DNA of 64,000 nt from Polynucleobacter sp. MWH-Jannik1A5 (GCF_018881795.1 NZ_JACVPQ010000001.1:1469305-1533304); one strand, 5' to 3'. Positions 51,309-62,373 are shown, numbered from the stretch's first letter. Numbers and translations are program-made. The notes: generated from the sequence alone by a model not told the origin.

Positions 51309-52505
51309 TTGACCTCCCCGCGCGTAAATCTCTTAGATTTTGACGCTGACCAAATGGCAGCGTATGTCGCGGGGTTGAATGAAAAGCCCTTCAGGGCAAA
51401 GCAACTCATGCAGTGGATACATCAACGTGGTGTATCAGACATTAATGACATGAGTGATTTAGCAAAAAGCTTCAGAGCAACCTTGCTAGATAAAGCAGAA
51501 GTACTTTCTCTCCCCGTAATTAAAGATGAGCATGCGCTAGACGGCACCCGCAAATGGTTACTGGACGTGGGCGCTGGCAATGCGGTGGAGTCCGTTTTTA
51601 TTCCTGAGGATGATCGAGGCACTTTGTGCATCTCTTCTCAGGCGGGATGCGCAGTCAATTGCCGTTTTTGCTCAACAGGGCATCAAGGTTTCTCGCGCAA
51701 CCTCACATCCGGTGAAATCATCGGTCAACTTTGGTTTGCTGAACATCTGCTCCGTAATGATCCCGAAGCTGTTCGCCGCATCGAAAAATTTCCTACTCCA
51801 GGTTGGGAACATACTGGTCGTGTGATTTCTAATGTGGTGATGATGGGAATGGGCGAGCCCTTACTCAATTACGACAATGTCGTTTCTGCATTGCGCCTTA
51901 TGCTTGATGATAGGGCGTATGGTTTATCGCGCCGTCGTGTGACCGTTTCAACATCGGGCGTAGTGCCGATGATTGATCGCCTCGCGCAAGATTGCCCAGT
52001 AGCATTAGCGGTTTCATTGCATGCGCCGAATGATGCATTGCGCGATCAGTTAGTGCCGCTCAATCAAAAATATCCATTACGTGAATTATTGGATGCTTGT
52101 GAGCGTTACCTACCATTTGCTCCAAGAGATTTTTTAACTTTTGAATATTGCATGCTTGATGGTGTGAATGACTCCGACATCCAAGCAAAAGAATTGGTGC
52201 GCTTGCTCAGAAACATTAAGTGCAAAATTAATCTGATTCCATTTAATCCGTTTCCAGAGTCTGGCTTGAAGCGTTCTCCAGCCCAGCGGGTCAATGCCTT
52301 TGCTGGCATTCTATTGGATGCCGGAATGGTGGCGACAGTACGCAAGACTCGCGGCGATGACATTGCAGCGGCTTGTGGGCAGTTGGCAGGGGACGTGGTA
52401 GATCGCACTCGAGTTCGTGAGCGTGATGTTCACAGCGCTGAGATTGAAATTGCTGAAGTTGAATCAAATGAGCATCCCATTGAATGGCTCAAAAAATTAA
52501 ATTAA
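51309..52505 (+). CDS. rlmN: 23S rRNA/tRNA adenine-C2 methyltransferase RlmN
   Basis: 398 residues, TTG start at 51309. The radical SAM cysteines are in [11 protein letters not shown], and the C-terminal catalytic Cys is in [14 protein letters not shown]-terminal segment [17 protein letters not shown] is as in the family. RlmN methylates A2503 of 23S rRNA and A37 of some tRNAs. It lies 31 bases after ndk. Confidence 0.96.
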   Translation: MTSPRVNLLDFDADQMAAYVAGLNEKPFRAKQLMQWIHQRGVSDINDMSDLAKSFRATLLDKAEVLSLPVIKDEHALDGTRKWLLDVGAGNAVESVFIPEDDRGTLCISSQAGCAVNCRFCSTGHQGFSRNLTSGEIIGQLWFAEHLLRNDPEAVRRIEKFPTPGWEHTGRVISNVVMMGMGEPLLNYDNVVSALRLMLDDRAYGLSRRRVTVSTSGVVPMIDRLAQDCPVALAVSLHAPNDALRDQLVPLNQKYPLRELLDACERYLPFAPRDFLTFEYCMLDGVNDSDIQAKELVRLLRNIKCKINLIPFNPFPESGLKRSPAQRVNAFAGILLDAGMVATVRKTRGDDIAAACGQLAGDVVDRTRVRERDVHSAEIEIAEVESNEHPIEWLKKLN

Positions 52506-52532
52506 AGATTAGATCCCGACCAATAGAATCCA

Positions 52533-53798
52533 ATGAGCTCTAATTCATTACCTGCATTGCCTCTAGGACCCAGTCCTAAGCGCGCTACCCGTCAGGCAAC
52601 CGTTGCTTGGAAGACCAACATCATTACTGTAGGTGGTGATGCTCCAGTGCGCGTGCAATCCATGACAAATACCGACACTGCTGATGCGGTAGGTACTGCC
52701 ATTCAAGTAAAAGAATTGGCGCGTGCTGGATCGGAGATGGTGCGTATTACTGTCAATACGCCAGAAGCTGCTGCTGCAGTTCCTTATATTCGTGAGCAGT
52801 TAGATAAGATGGATGTTTTAGTGCCGCTCATTGGCGACTTCCACTACAACGGCCACACTTTATTAAATGATTTCCCAGAGTGCGCAAAGGCGCTCTCTAA
52901 GTACCGCATTAATCCAGGCAATGTAGGCAAGGGCGCGAAGCGTGATCCACAATTTGCTCAGATGATAGAAGCTGCATGTAAATACGACAAGCCGATTCGT
53001 ATTGGCGTGAACTGGGGTAGCTTAGATCAAGATCTCTTGGCTTCCATCATGGATAGCAATGCGGCTTTAGCAGTTCCAAAGACTGCGCAAGAAGTGATGA
53101 TTGAGGCTTTGATTCAGTCTGCATTACAGTCCGCAGAAAAAGCAGTGGAGTTGGGTATGAATCCCGATCAGATTTTGCTTTCTTGCAAGGTAAGTAATGT
53201 GCAGGACTTGGTTGCGGTCTATCGCGATCTCTCACGACGCTCTGACTATCCATTGCATTTGGGTTTAACTGAAGCCGGTATGGGTAGTAAAGGAATTGTG
53301 TCTTCTACGGCAGCAATGGGCATCTTGTTGCAAGAAGGCATTGGCGATACGATTCGCGTTTCGTTAACGCCTGATCCAGGTGCGCCACGTGAAAATGAAG
53401 TGATTGTTGCGCAAGAGATTTTGCAAACCATGGGCTTGCGTAACTTCACACCGATGGTGATTGCTTGTCCTGGTTGTGGCAGAACAACTAGCACTACTTT
53501 CCAGGAATTGGCGGCCAATATTCAATCGTATCTGCGTCAACAAATGCCGATTTGGAAGAAAACCCATCCTGGCGTTGAGAATATGAACGTGGCTGTCATG
53601 GGCTGTATTGTGAATGGCCCAGGCGAGAGCAAGCATGCGAATATTGGCATTTCACTGCCTGGAACAGGTGAAACACCGGCGGCACCTGTATTCGTAGATG
53701 GAGTTAAAGTGAAAACCTTGCGCGGTGAGAGAATTGCTGAAGAGTTTCAGGTAATTGTGGATGAATACGTAAAACAGAATTACGCCGCCAAGGTTTAA
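52533..53798 (+). CDS. ispG: 4-hydroxy-3-methylbut-2-enyl diphosphate synthase IspG
   Basis: 421 residues. The TIM-barrel start [21 protein letters not shown] and the C-terminal 4Fe-4S cysteines in ACPGCGRT and [19 protein letters not shown] are complete. It converts MEcPP to HMBPP in the methylerythritol phosphate pathway of isoprenoid synthesis, using an iron-sulfur cluster. In many proteobacteria pilF and rodZ lie between rlmN and ispG; here they are absent. Confidence 0.97.
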   Translation: MSSNSLPALPLGPSPKRATRQATVAWKTNIITVGGDAPVRVQSMTNTDTADAVGTAIQVKELARAGSEMVRITVNTPEAAAAVPYIREQLDKMDVLVPLIGDFHYNGHTLLNDFPECAKALSKYRINPGNVGKGAKRDPQFAQMIEAACKYDKPIRIGVNWGSLDQDLLASIMDSNAALAVPKTAQEVMIEALIQSALQSAEKAVELGMNPDQILLSCKVSNVQDLVAVYRDLSRRSDYPLHLGLTEAGMGSKGIVSSTAAMGILLQEGIGDTIRVSLTPDPGAPRENEVIVAQEILQTMGLRNFTPMVIACPGCGRTTSTTFQELAANIQSYLRQQMPIWKKTHPGVENMNVAVMGCIVNGPGESKHANIGISLPGTGETPAAPVFVDGVKVKTLRGERIAEEFQVIVDEYVKQNYAAKV

Positions 53799-53836
53799 AT
53801 AGATTTAAGTAAAGCAATAACAAAACAATAATAAAA

Positions 53837-55165
53837 ATGACTGATCAAAACGCAAAAGATAAAGTTCAAAAGACGCAAAAGATTAACGGCGTGCGCGGCA
53901 TGAATGATTTGCTGCCGGCTGATGCTGCGCAGTGGGCTCATCTTGAACATGTTTTGCGCGATCTCACTCGTGCTTATGGTTATGAGTTTTTGAGAACGCC
54001 TATTGTGGAAGCAACAGCGGTATTTCAGCGTGGCATTGGCGAAGTCACAGACATTGTTGAAAAGGAAATGTATTCCTTTGAAGACCGCCTCAATGGTGAG
54101 CAGCTTACTTTGCGTCCTGAAGGTACTGCCGCTTTAGTGCGCTCCGTTATTGAAAACAATTTGCTGTACGAAGGACCGAAGCGTCTTTGGTACACCGGTC
54201 CGATGTTCCGTCATGAGCGTCCTCAGCGTGGTCGCTATCGCCAGTTCCACCAGTTCGGTATTGAGGCCTTAGGTTTTGCTGGGCCAGATATTGATGCTGA
54301 AATCATTCTCATGGGTCAACGCCTCTGGGATGAGCTGGGCTTGAAGGGCGTCCGCCTAGAAATTAACTCTTTAGGTCAAGCTCCTGAGCGCGCAGAACAT
54401 CGTGCAGCCTTGGTTACTTACTTTGAAAAGAATAAAGAGCAGCTCGATGAAGACTCACAGCGGCGTCTGATTTCAAATCCATTGCGCATCTTGGATTCTA
54501 AAAATCCTGAGATGCAAGTTTTGATTGAGGGCGCGCCGAAGTTGTTGGATTTCTTGGGTGAAGAGTCGCTCAAGCACTTCAATGCAGTACAGGCTTTGCT
54601 AAAGGCCAACAACATCCCTTGCAAAATTAATCCTCGTTTAGTGCGCGGCTTAGATTATTACAACCTCACCGTATTTGAATGGGTGACAGATGAGTTAGGT
54701 GCCCAAGGTACGATCGCTGGTGGTGGACGTTACGATCCATTGATCGAGCGTATGGGCGGTAAAGCTGCTCCTGCTTGTGGTTGGGCTATGGGAATGGAGC
54801 GCGTTCTAGAGTTAATGAAAGTTTCTGGTTCTTTGCCAGAGACGCAAGCTCAGTGCGACATCTTTGTTTTGCACCAAGGCGGTGAGACTTTGACGGCCGC
54901 CATGATTATTGCCGAGCGCTTACGCAGTGCCGGAATCGATACGATCCTGTTTTGCCCTCCAGATGGTCAATCCGCTAGCTTTAAGTCCCAAATGAAGAAG
55001 GCGGATAGCAGTGGGGCTGCCTTTGCGGTCATTATTGGACCTGATGAATTGGCGAAGAATGAGGCGCAACTCAAGGACTTACGTGGCACAGGTGAGCAAA
55101 AGTCTGTTCCTCTGGATGATGTCTTGGGAGCAGCAATTGACGCCTTGGTAGGCGCCTCCGAATAG
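53837..55165 (+). CDS. hisS: Histidyl-tRNA synthetase
   Basis: 442 residues. Class II motifs are present: [13 protein letters not shown] at the N-terminus, motif 2 ([23 protein letters not shown]), the His A motif [15 protein letters not shown] and motif 3 ([14 protein letters not shown]...GWAMGMER). A C-terminal anticodon domain follows. It charges tRNA-His. A paralogous regulator gene, hisZ, lies further downstream. Confidence 0.98.
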   Translation: MTDQNAKDKVQKTQKINGVRGMNDLLPADAAQWAHLEHVLRDLTRAYGYEFLRTPIVEATAVFQRGIGEVTDIVEKEMYSFEDRLNGEQLTLRPEGTAALVRSVIENNLLYEGPKRLWYTGPMFRHERPQRGRYRQFHQFGIEALGFAGPDIDAEIILMGQRLWDELGLKGVRLEINSLGQAPERAEHRAALVTYFEKNKEQLDEDSQRRLISNPLRILDSKNPEMQVLIEGAPKLLDFLGEESLKHFNAVQALLKANNIPCKINPRLVRGLDYYNLTVFEWVTDELGAQGTIAGGGRYDPLIERMGGKAAPACGWAMGMERVLELMKVSGSLPETQAQCDIFVLHQGGETLTAAMIIAERLRSAGIDTILFCPPDGQSASFKSQMKKADSSGAAFAVIIGPDELAKNEAQLKDLRGTGEQKSVPLDDVLGAAIDALVGASE

Positions 55166-55212
55166 AATTACCCTAATACTTATAAATTACCGATTAATTA
55201 GTTTGGATTGAC

Positions 55213-55872
55213 ATGCCTTTAGATCTAGAAGAACAAGAACAATTAGACCAATTCAAAGCGTTTTGGCAGAAGTACCGCAATCTCATTACGGGCGTAATTA
55301 CGGCTGCTTTGTTTGCATATGCTGCTTACAGCGGATATCAGTGGTGGCGCAATAGTCAATCACTGGAGGCTTCCAAGTTGTATGAAACGATGGTGGGCGC
55401 AATCGCTAAAGGCGATAAGGACCAAACTTTGCGTGCTGCAGATGATTTACAAAAAGATTTTGGACGTACGCCGTATGCGGCAATGTCTAGCCTAATTGCT
55501 GCGCGTATTGCATCAGATGCAGGTGATAGCTCTAAGGCGACAGATTATTTACGTTGGGCTGCCAAGAACGCATCAAATGACGGCTATTTGGCATTGGCAA
55601 AATTACGCTTAGTGACACAGTTAATTGAGCAGGGTGGTGAGAAAGATTTTGCTGAGGCAGATCAAATCTTGAATCAAAAACCTATTGCTGGTTTTGAGTC
55701 TTTATGGCTTGAGCGTCGCGGTGATTGGTATTTGGCTCAGAAGAAAAATGATCAAGCAAAGCAAAGCTACCAAGAGGCTTGGAAGAAGCTAGACCAATCA
55801 AAAGAATTTCCTGAGGAGGCGCGTGGTCTCTTGAAGGTTAAATTGGATGCCGTTGGAGGGGTTGCTCAGTGA
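55213..55872 (+). CDS. yfgM: YfgM-family ancillary SecYEG translocon protein
   Basis: 219 residues. One membrane helix near the N-terminus (about residues 21-42, NLITGVITAALFAYAAYSGYQWW) and a TPR-like periplasmic part. The start MPLDLEEQEQLDQFKAFWQKY is the family pattern. In E. coli YfgM interacts with SecYEG and periplasmic chaperones. It is the gene before bamB, with a 4-base overlap. Confidence 0.9.
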   Translation: MPLDLEEQEQLDQFKAFWQKYRNLITGVITAALFAYAAYSGYQWWRNSQSLEASKLYETMVGAIAKGDKDQTLRAADDLQKDFGRTPYAAMSSLIAARIASDAGDSSKATDYLRWAAKNASNDGYLALAKLRLVTQLIEQGGEKDFAEADQILNQKPIAGFESLWLERRGDWYLAQKKNDQAKQSYQEAWKKLDQSKEFPEEARGLLKVKLDAVGGVAQ

Positions 55873-57029
55873 TGACTACAGAGATGAAGCGTTTACCAAG
55901 GCGCATAGGCGCTGCCCTAGTGTTGAGTTCAGTGGTAATTGCTTTGGTTGCCTGCTCTGGCAACTCTCGAGTCAGAAAGCCTGCCGAGTTGGCGACGGTA
56001 ACCAATCAATTTGATTTGCAGCCGGTGTGGTCAACCAGCGTCGGCTCATCAGAAACTTTTAACTTTCATCCCATTGTTGCTGGGGATGCTGTTTACGCTG
56101 CCTCCCATCGAGGCAATTTAGCTAAGATTGATTTGGCATCGGGTAACAAGGTATGGGAAGCATCTGTTCCCGAACGTTTATCCGTGGGACCTGGTTCCGA
56201 TGGTCGTACCACGGTTGCTGTAACTACAAAAGGTACGGTTTACGCCTACGACGATACTGGTAAGCCAATCTGGAACGTGAGTGTTGGAAGCGAAGTATTA
56301 AGTGAGCCTGTAGTTGCTGCCGGTGTGGTGATTGTGCGTGCGCTCGACAACCGTTTCATTGGATTAGATGCTCAAACTGGAGCGCGCAAGTGGACCTATC
56401 AACGTCAGCAGTCCGCTTTGTCCTTGCGAGTTGGCTATGGAATGCTCGCTATTGGTAATGAGGTTATTGTTACAGGTTTTACTGGCGGACGTTTTGGCAT
56501 GATTGCGATTGCCAATGGTGGTTTAGTTTGGGAGACCCCAGTCTCTTTTCCTAAAGGATTCTCAGAAATTGAGCGCTTGAATGATGTCACTGCCAAGCCT
56601 AGTATGGATGGCGAGATTATTTGCGCAGTTTCTTATCAAGGTCGTGTTGGTTGCGGTCAAGCGCGTACTGGAAATCTTTTGTGGTTTAAAGATTATTCAA
56701 GCTATACCGGCACATCACAAAGTGCGGATATGGTTTTCTCGGCTAACGACAAATCGCACGTGACTGCATTTGCTACCAAAGATGGCGCACAAGTTTGGGA
56801 GAACACTCAGTTAACGTTCCGCGATGTGGGCGAGTCGCTTGCAGTCGGTAGGGTTTTACTCATGGGTGATGCACAAGGTTACATCCATGCATTTTCACAG
56901 GCGAATGGTGAGTTGGTTGCACGTATTCGTCACGACAGTAGTCCAATCTCGGCTGCCCCCATTGCGGTAGGTGGTCTCATCTTGGTTCAATCTCAAGGTG
57001 GAAAAATAGCGGCGTACAGTCCAAAATGA
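55869..57029 (+). CDS. bamB: Outer-membrane assembly lipoprotein BamB
   Basis: 386 residues with a lipobox (LVAC, Cys29). The rest is a PQQ-type eight-bladed beta-propeller, with repeats such as [28 protein letters not shown] and [11 protein letters not shown]. BamB is a lipoprotein of the BAM complex that helps insert outer-membrane proteins. Four-base overlaps with yfgM and with der indicate a tight operon. Confidence 0.95.
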   Translation: MMTTEMKRLPRRIGAALVLSSVVIALVACSGNSRVRKPAELATVTNQFDLQPVWSTSVGSSETFNFHPIVAGDAVYAASHRGNLAKIDLASGNKVWEASVPERLSVGPGSDGRTTVAVTTKGTVYAYDDTGKPIWNVSVGSEVLSEPVVAAGVVIVRALDNRFIGLDAQTGARKWTYQRQQSALSLRVGYGMLAIGNEVIVTGFTGGRFGMIAIANGGLVWETPVSFPKGFSEIERLNDVTAKPSMDGEIICAVSYQGRVGCGQARTGNLLWFKDYSSYTGTSQSADMVFSANDKSHVTAFATKDGAQVWENTQLTFRDVGESLAVGRVLLMGDAQGYIHAFSQANGELVARIRHDSSPISAAPIAVGGLILVQSQGGKIAAYSPK

Positions 57030-58390
57030 ATCCAGTTATCACTATCGTCGGCCGTCCCAACGTAGGGAAGTCGACCCTCTTTAATCGCCTAACGCGTTCA
57101 CGTGATGCATTGGTAGCTGATTTTTCTGGCTTAACCAGAGATCGGCACTATGGCAAAGGCCGCATTGGTGAGCGCGCATTCATCTGCGTAGATACCGGTG
57201 GTTTCGAGCCTGTTGCTAAGACCGGCATTGTTGCTGAAATGGCCAAACAAACCAAGCAGGCTGTCGCAGAATCGGACATTGTCATTTTCTTGGTGGATGG
57301 TCGTTTGGGTATGGCTCCACAAGATCGCGTAATTGCAGACTTCTTGCGTAAAACGGGTCGCCCAGTCATTCTGGCCGTCAATAAAACTGAAGGCATGCAA
57401 GCTGGCGTTGTTACGGCAGATTTTCATGAACTCGGTTTAGGTGAGCCTTTCCCAATCTCATCTGCGCATGGTGATGGTGTGCGCGGTCTGATTGATGATG
57501 CATTAGATTCTTTGGGCATCGCTGAGCCGGATGATGAAGAGTTGGCTAACGACCCTAATCGTCCAATGAAGATTGCAGTAGTAGGTCGTCCAAACGTAGG
57601 TAAGTCCACATTAATCAATAAGTTGATTGGTGAAGAGCGCGTGATTGCATTTGACATGCCAGGCACTACACGTGATGCGATTGAAGTTCCTTTTGAGCGC
57701 AATGGCAAACCCTACATTTTGGTGGATACCGCTGGTCTGCGCCGTCGTGGCAAAGTATTTGAAGCGATTGAGAAGTTCTCTGTTGTAAAGACCTTGCAAG
57801 CAATTGCAGACTGTAATGTAGTGATCTTGATGTTAGATGCTCAACAAGATATTTCTGAGCAAGATGCTCACATCGCAGGATTTATTGTTGAAGCTGGTCG
57901 TGCCCTAGTGGTCGCGGTAAATAAGTGGGATGGTATCGACGCGTACGTAAAAGAGCGTGCTCGTTTAGAAATTGCACAAAAACTGCGTTTCTTGGATTTT
58001 GCAAACGTGCATCCGATTTCCGCTAAAAAAGGCACTGGTCTTAAAGAGCTCTTTAAAGATGTGGATGCAGCCTATGCTGCAGCAATGGCGAAGTTGCCAA
58101 CCCCACGTTTAACTCGCATTTTGCAAGAAGCAATTGAGCATCAGCAGCCAAAACGGGTTGGTATGGGCCGTCCTAAATTGCGTTATGCCCACCAAGGGGG
58201 CATGAACCCTCCAATTGTGGTCATTCATGGCACATCCTTGAGTGGGGTGACTGATAGCTACAAGCGATACTTGGAAGGTCGGTTTAGGGATGTCTTTAAG
58301 TTACGCGGCACGCCTTTACGGATTCAGATGAATACGGCTAAAAACCCCTATGTAGATGCTGATAAGGGTAAAAAAGGCAAAAAGCGCTAA
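57026..58390 (+). CDS. der: Ribosome assembly GTPase Der (EngA)
   Basis: 454 residues with two tandem G domains, each starting [10 protein letters not shown] (near residues 8 and 190), followed by a C-terminal KH-like domain. DTGGFEP and [10 protein letters not shown] are the respective G3 motifs. Der is essential for 50S maturation. It is the last gene before a hairpin and the hfq operon. Confidence 0.97.
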   Translation: MNPVITIVGRPNVGKSTLFNRLTRSRDALVADFSGLTRDRHYGKGRIGERAFICVDTGGFEPVAKTGIVAEMAKQTKQAVAESDIVIFLVDGRLGMAPQDRVIADFLRKTGRPVILAVNKTEGMQAGVVTADFHELGLGEPFPISSAHGDGVRGLIDDALDSLGIAEPDDEELANDPNRPMKIAVVGRPNVGKSTLINKLIGEERVIAFDMPGTTRDAIEVPFERNGKPYILVDTAGLRRRGKVFEAIEKFSVVKTLQAIADCNVVILMLDAQQDISEQDAHIAGFIVEAGRALVVAVNKWDGIDAYVKERARLEIAQKLRFLDFANVHPISAKKGTGLKELFKDVDAAYAAAMAKLPTPRLTRILQEAIEHQQPKRVGMGRPKLRYAHQGGMNPPIVVIHGTSLSGVTDSYKRYLEGRFRDVFKLRGTPLRIQMNTAKNPYVDADKGKKGKKR

Positions 58391-58420
58391 TTTGGGCTAA
58401 GCTTTCATTTCTGAGCCTTC

Positions 58421-58451
58421 TTGGGCTTGATTTTTTCGAAAATCAGCCCAA
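58421..58451. terminator. Hairpin with UUCG tetraloop between der and hfq
   Basis: TTGGGCTTGATTTT, loop TTCG, AAAATCAGCCCAA: a 13-bp stem with one bulged T closed by a TTCG tetraloop. No T-run follows, so it may be a Rho-assisted terminator, a processing site or an mRNA-stability element separating der from hfq. Confidence 0.6.
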
Positions 58452-58551
58452 TATAGAGGACTCAGTCAGCAGTTTGCAGCACAGATTGATATTTAATTAA
58501 AAAAGCAAGACTCCGAAAAAAGTAGTTCAGAAAAGATAAATAAGGGGCAGT

Positions 58552-58794
58552 ATGAATAACAACAAAATTCAATTACTTCAGGATCCATTCCTCAATGCAT
58601 TACGCAAAGAGCATGTTCCTGTTTCGATCTATCTCGTAAATGGCATTAAGTTGCAAGGCAATATTGAATCTTTTGATCAGTATGTTGTTCTCTTGCGGAA
58701 TACCGTTACGCAGATGGTTTACAAACATGCAATCTCGACAATAGTTCCTGCTCGTGCGATTGATTTCCGTTTAGAAGAAGCTAGCCCTGTATAA
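58552..58794 (+). CDS. hfq: RNA chaperone Hfq
   Basis: 80 residues. Sm1 ([27 protein letters not shown]) and Sm2 ([14 protein letters not shown]) are complete. The C-terminal tail is short ([11 protein letters not shown]), as usual in betaproteobacteria. Hfq hexamers pair small RNAs with mRNAs. The hflX reading frame opens across the hfq stop. Confidence 0.97.
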   Translation: MNNNKIQLLQDPFLNALRKEHVPVSIYLVNGIKLQGNIESFDQYVVLLRNTVTQMVYKHAISTIVPARAIDFRLEEASPV

Positions 58795-58864
58795 AACTGG
58801 AGTAGATGCGGCACGCGCCGTTCTGGTTGGAGTAGATACAGGACGCGAAGATTTTGCTGACAGC

Positions 58865-60028
58865 ATGGCCGAACTCAGTCTTTTGGCTGATAGCGCCGGC
58901 TCTATACCCGCAGCCAGTGTGATCGCCCGTAAAGGCAGGACTGATCCAGCTTTATTTATCGGCTCAGGTAAAGCTAATGAACTCAAAAGGGTAATGGAAG
59001 AGCAGGGTGCAGAACTCGCGATCTTCAACCATCCCTTATCCCCAACACAGCAGCGAAATTTAGAACGTCACATTGGATTTCATGTGATGGATCGCACTGG
59101 TTTGATTTTGGATATCTTTAGTCAAAGAGCACAAAGTCATATCGGTAAAACGCAAGTAGAGCTTGCACAAGTTCGCTATCGCATGTCTCGCTTAGTCAGA
59201 GCTTGGAGTCACTTAGAGCGTCAACGCGGTGGTATTGGTGTTCGCGGCGGTCCTGGTGAAACGCAAATGGAGTTGGATCGCCGGATGTTGGCAACCAAAG
59301 CAAAGCGCCTTGAGAATGAATTAGAAAAACTGCAGCGTCAGCAAAGAACGCAAAGGCGGGCGCGAAATCGTAAAGACGTGTTCTCGGTTTCTTTGGTGGG
59401 ATACACCAATGCGGGCAAATCAACCCTCTTTAATGCCCTTACCAAAGCAGGGACATATGCGGCCGATCAATTGTTTGCCACTTTGGATACCACCTCTAGA
59501 AAGGTCCATTTGGACGGGGTTGGGTCAATTGTGGTCTCCGATACAGTGGGTTTTATCCGAGATTTGCCCCATCAGCTGGTTGAGGCTTTTAGGGCCACTT
59601 TGGATGAAACCATCCATGCCGACCTGATTTTGCATGTTATTGATGCCTGTAGCCCAGTAGCTAGGGAGCAAAAGGCTGAAGTTGAAGCAGTTTTAGAGGA
59701 AATTGGGGCTGATGACATCCCCCGTATCGAGGTGATGAACAAAATCGACCAGATGCCTCAAACCTTTACCCGTGGGGCTGTTTTAGAACGGGATGGACAA
59801 GGCTTCCCAAGCCAGATTTTCCTCTCGGCCCAGACGGGCTTAGGCCTTGATTTACTTCGCTCAGCGCTCGCCGAATGCTCTCAAATGACTGATAGAATAA
59901 GGGTCGAGCACAACCGTGCCAAGAAGCAATTGGCCCCGGATGAGTTTTTAGAGCCTTTACCTGAACGACCAGCAACTTCTGAATTTAATCCGATATCCAA
60001 CCCGAGCTATTTTTCTAATGATGCGTAA
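58865..60028 (+). CDS. hflX: Ribosome-associated GTPase HflX
   Basis: 387 residues counted from the ATG at 58865. The glycine-rich segment RGGIGVRGGPGETQMELDRR (121-140), G1 GYTNAGKST (179-187), G3 DTVGFIRDLPHQLVEAF and NKID are clear. HflX splits stalled ribosomes under stress. Coding sequence homologous to other HflX proteins continues upstream of this ATG (RAVLVGVDTG and preceding codons) in the same frame back to a TAG at 58772, but no ATG, GTG or TTG lies there, so the true start may be a CTG at 58787 or another rare codon. The 3' end overlaps hflK by 11 bases. Confidence 0.93.
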   Translation: MAELSLLADSAGSIPAASVIARKGRTDPALFIGSGKANELKRVMEEQGAELAIFNHPLSPTQQRNLERHIGFHVMDRTGLILDIFSQRAQSHIGKTQVELAQVRYRMSRLVRAWSHLERQRGGIGVRGGPGETQMELDRRMLATKAKRLENELEKLQRQQRTQRRARNRKDVFSVSLVGYTNAGKSTLFNALTKAGTYAADQLFATLDTTSRKVHLDGVGSIVVSDTVGFIRDLPHQLVEAFRATLDETIHADLILHVIDACSPVAREQKAEVEAVLEEIGADDIPRIEVMNKIDQMPQTFTRGAVLERDGQGFPSQIFLSAQTGLGLDLLRSALAECSQMTDRIRVEHNRAKKQLAPDEFLEPLPERPATSEFNPISNPSYFSNDA

Positions 60029-61484
60029 ATTTCTAGATCTGTTTTCGGTCAATGATCCAGGTTGGGGCAATAGCCACAATTCCGGCGGATCTAAAGATGC
60101 CAAAGATGGGCAGGGAAGCGATCAAGCTCCTAAAGTTGACCCCGATACAAATAAACCAGTAGAGACTCAGCCAAATAATCGACCCGCTAAACCAGACGGT
60201 CCTCCGGATTTGGATGAGTTGTGGCGTGACTTCAATGACAGAATTGCTGGCATCTTTGGCGGCAAGAAATCTCCTGGCGCAACAAATAGACCTGCAAATA
60301 AACCAAGTAGCACTGATATTCCTCCGCCTTCTCAAAGAGGTGGCGGTGGAGGTGGCAATGGCGGGATGAGTGCACCCAACTTCAACTTCAGCAATCCGTT
60401 TGGATCTAAAGCAAGCATCTTGATTGCAGGCGCAGTTGTTTTCTTTATGTGGGTGTGTAGTGGCTTCTTCATTATTCAAGAGGGGCAGGCTGGCGTTATT
60501 CTGACTTTCGGTAAATACGACTACACCGCCAGGCCTGGTATTAACTGGCGCATGCCTTGGCCAATTCAGTCTGAAGAAACAGTCAACTTGTCAGGTGTTC
60601 GCTCTGTGGAAGTGGGGCGCCCTGTTTTAATCAAGGCAACCAATCAAAAAGATTCCTCCATGCTCACCGAGGATGAAAATATTATTGACGTACGCTTTGC
60701 TGTGCAATATCGCCTTAAAGATCCTACAGACTATTTATTTAACAATCGCGATCCTGATGCTGCAGTAGTGCAAGCTGCTGAAACTGCCGTCCGTGAGATC
60801 GTGGCTCGCAGCAAGATGGATACCGTCTTGTACGAAGGTCGTGAAAAGATCGGCATTGATTTGGCAAACTCTATTCAGAAGATTTTGGATAGCTATAAGA
60901 CGGGTATTTATGTCACTAGCGTCACCGTCCAAAATGTTCAGCCTCCAGAGCAAGTTCAGGCTGCCTTTGATGATGCAGTGAAGGCCGGTCAGGACCAAGA
61001 GCGCTTGAAGAGCGAAGGTCAGGCATACGCAAATGACATTATTCCAAGAGCCAAAGGTACTGCTGCTCGCCTGATTCAGGAGGCTGAAGGCTATAAAGCT
61101 CGCGTAGTCGCTACCGCAGAGGGAGATGCCACACGCTTTAAGCAGGTATTAGTTGAATACTCCAAGGCACCTCAGGTGACTCGTGACCGCATGTACATCG
61201 ATAGCATGCGTGAGATGTATAACAACGTTACTAAGATTTTGGTTGATACCACTAAGAGCAATAGCCTTTTATATCTTCCGCTCGATAAGATCGTTGCACA
61301 GGTAAGCGCTGAAAGTGCTCAAGCTGCAACTTCGCAAGTAAATCAGTCTGGATCCAATACCCCAACGGGAAGCGTCACAGTAGGCGGTGCCACTGGCGCC
61401 AATACTGTTGCTCCAGTATCTCCAAGTAGTGGTTCTGCAGATAAACGTGATGGTCTCCGTAGTCGCGATAGGGAGGCAAGATAA
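60018..61484 (+). CDS. hflK: FtsH protease regulator HflK
   Basis: 488 residues, long for the family (E. coli 419). The HflK N-terminal motif GPPDLDELWRDFNDRIAGIF (61-80) is present, followed by a Gly/Asn/Pro-rich tract to about 125, one membrane helix (132-153) and the SPFH domain. The C-terminal 60 residues are Ser/Gly/Asn-rich low complexity and end in RDREAR. With HflC it forms a cage around FtsH in the inner membrane. The start overlaps hflX, and the stop abuts hflC. Confidence 0.95.
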   Translation: MMRKFLDLFSVNDPGWGNSHNSGGSKDAKDGQGSDQAPKVDPDTNKPVETQPNNRPAKPDGPPDLDELWRDFNDRIAGIFGGKKSPGATNRPANKPSSTDIPPPSQRGGGGGGNGGMSAPNFNFSNPFGSKASILIAGAVVFFMWVCSGFFIIQEGQAGVILTFGKYDYTARPGINWRMPWPIQSEETVNLSGVRSVEVGRPVLIKATNQKDSSMLTEDENIIDVRFAVQYRLKDPTDYLFNNRDPDAAVVQAAETAVREIVARSKMDTVLYEGREKIGIDLANSIQKILDSYKTGIYVTSVTVQNVQPPEQVQAAFDDAVKAGQDQERLKSEGQAYANDIIPRAKGTAARLIQEAEGYKARVVATAEGDATRFKQVLVEYSKAPQVTRDRMYIDSMREMYNNVTKILVDTTKSNSLLYLPLDKIVAQVSAESAQAATSQVNQSGSNTPTGSVTVGGATGANTVAPVSPSSGSADKRDGLRSRDREAR

Positions 61485-62353
61485 TGAATGCAAATCGTTT
61501 AATCGCTGCTGGTATTGGTTTTGTTGCGCTGATCTATGTGTTGTCCTCTAGCATCTTTGTAGTGGATCAACGCAAGTTCGCGGTGGTATTTTCTTTCGGA
61601 CAAATTGTTCGTGTGATTGAAAACCCTGGCATTCAAGTAAAGCTACCAGCTCCATTTGAGAGTGTCCGCTTCTTTGATCGTCGTATTTTGACAATCGATA
61701 ATCCTGAAGCAGAACGTTTCATTACCGCTGAGAAGAAAAACCTATTGGTCGATTCTTATGTGAAATGGCGCATTGTCGATCCGCGTAAGTTCTTTATTAG
61801 CTTTAAAGGTGACGAGCGTTTAGCGCAGGATCGATTGACTCAATTGGTTCGTTCAGCACTCAATGAAGAGTTCACCAAGCGTACTGTTCGTGAGTTAATT
61901 TCTGATCAGCGTGAAGAAGTAATGCAGGGCATCCGTAAGAAAGTCGCTGATGATGCATCGGATATCGGCGTAGAGATTGTTGACGTTCGCTTAAAGCGCG
62001 TTGATTTGTTGGCTGAAATTAGTGATTCTGTTTATCGTCGTATGGAAGCAGAGCGTAAGCGTGTTGCTAACGAGTTGCGATCTACTGGTGCTGCAGAGTC
62101 TGACAAAATTCGTGCAAATGCCGAACGTCAACGCGATACGATTTTGGCTGAAGCCTATCGTGATGCACAAAAAATTAAGGGAGCAGGTGACGCTAAAGCT
62201 ACTGCACTTTATGCAGAGGCATTTGGGCGCGATCCTCAGTTTGCTCAGTTCTATCAAAGCCTTGAGGCCTATAGAAGCTCCTTTAAGGATAAGAAGGACG
62301 TGATGGTGGTTGAGCCAAGTGGTGAGTTCTTCAAGTTCCTGCACAAAAAATAA
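61484..62353 (+). CDS. hflC: FtsH protease regulator HflC
   Basis: 289 residues. An N-terminal membrane helix (about 5-25) leads into the SPFH domain (SIFVVDQRKFAVVFSFGQIVRVIENPGIQVKLPAPF). The coiled-coil end contains RMEAERKRVANELRSTGAAESDKIRANAERQRD. It forms the HflKC complex. The usual DUF2065 gene after hflC is not present; hisZ follows 20 bases later. Confidence 0.96.
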   Translation: MNANRLIAAGIGFVALIYVLSSSIFVVDQRKFAVVFSFGQIVRVIENPGIQVKLPAPFESVRFFDRRILTIDNPEAERFITAEKKNLLVDSYVKWRIVDPRKFFISFKGDERLAQDRLTQLVRSALNEEFTKRTVRELISDQREEVMQGIRKKVADDASDIGVEIVDVRLKRVDLLAEISDSVYRRMEAERKRVANELRSTGAAESDKIRANAERQRDTILAEAYRDAQKIKGAGDAKATALYAEAFGRDPQFAQFYQSLEAYRSSFKDKKDVMVVEPSGEFFKFLHKK

Positions 62354-62373
62354 GAAAGCAAATAGTTCACATC

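Noticed and set aside
58771..59028. Minus-strand open frame across the start of hflX
   Set aside because: It is the complement of the conserved hflX N-terminal coding sequence and has no known protein match.
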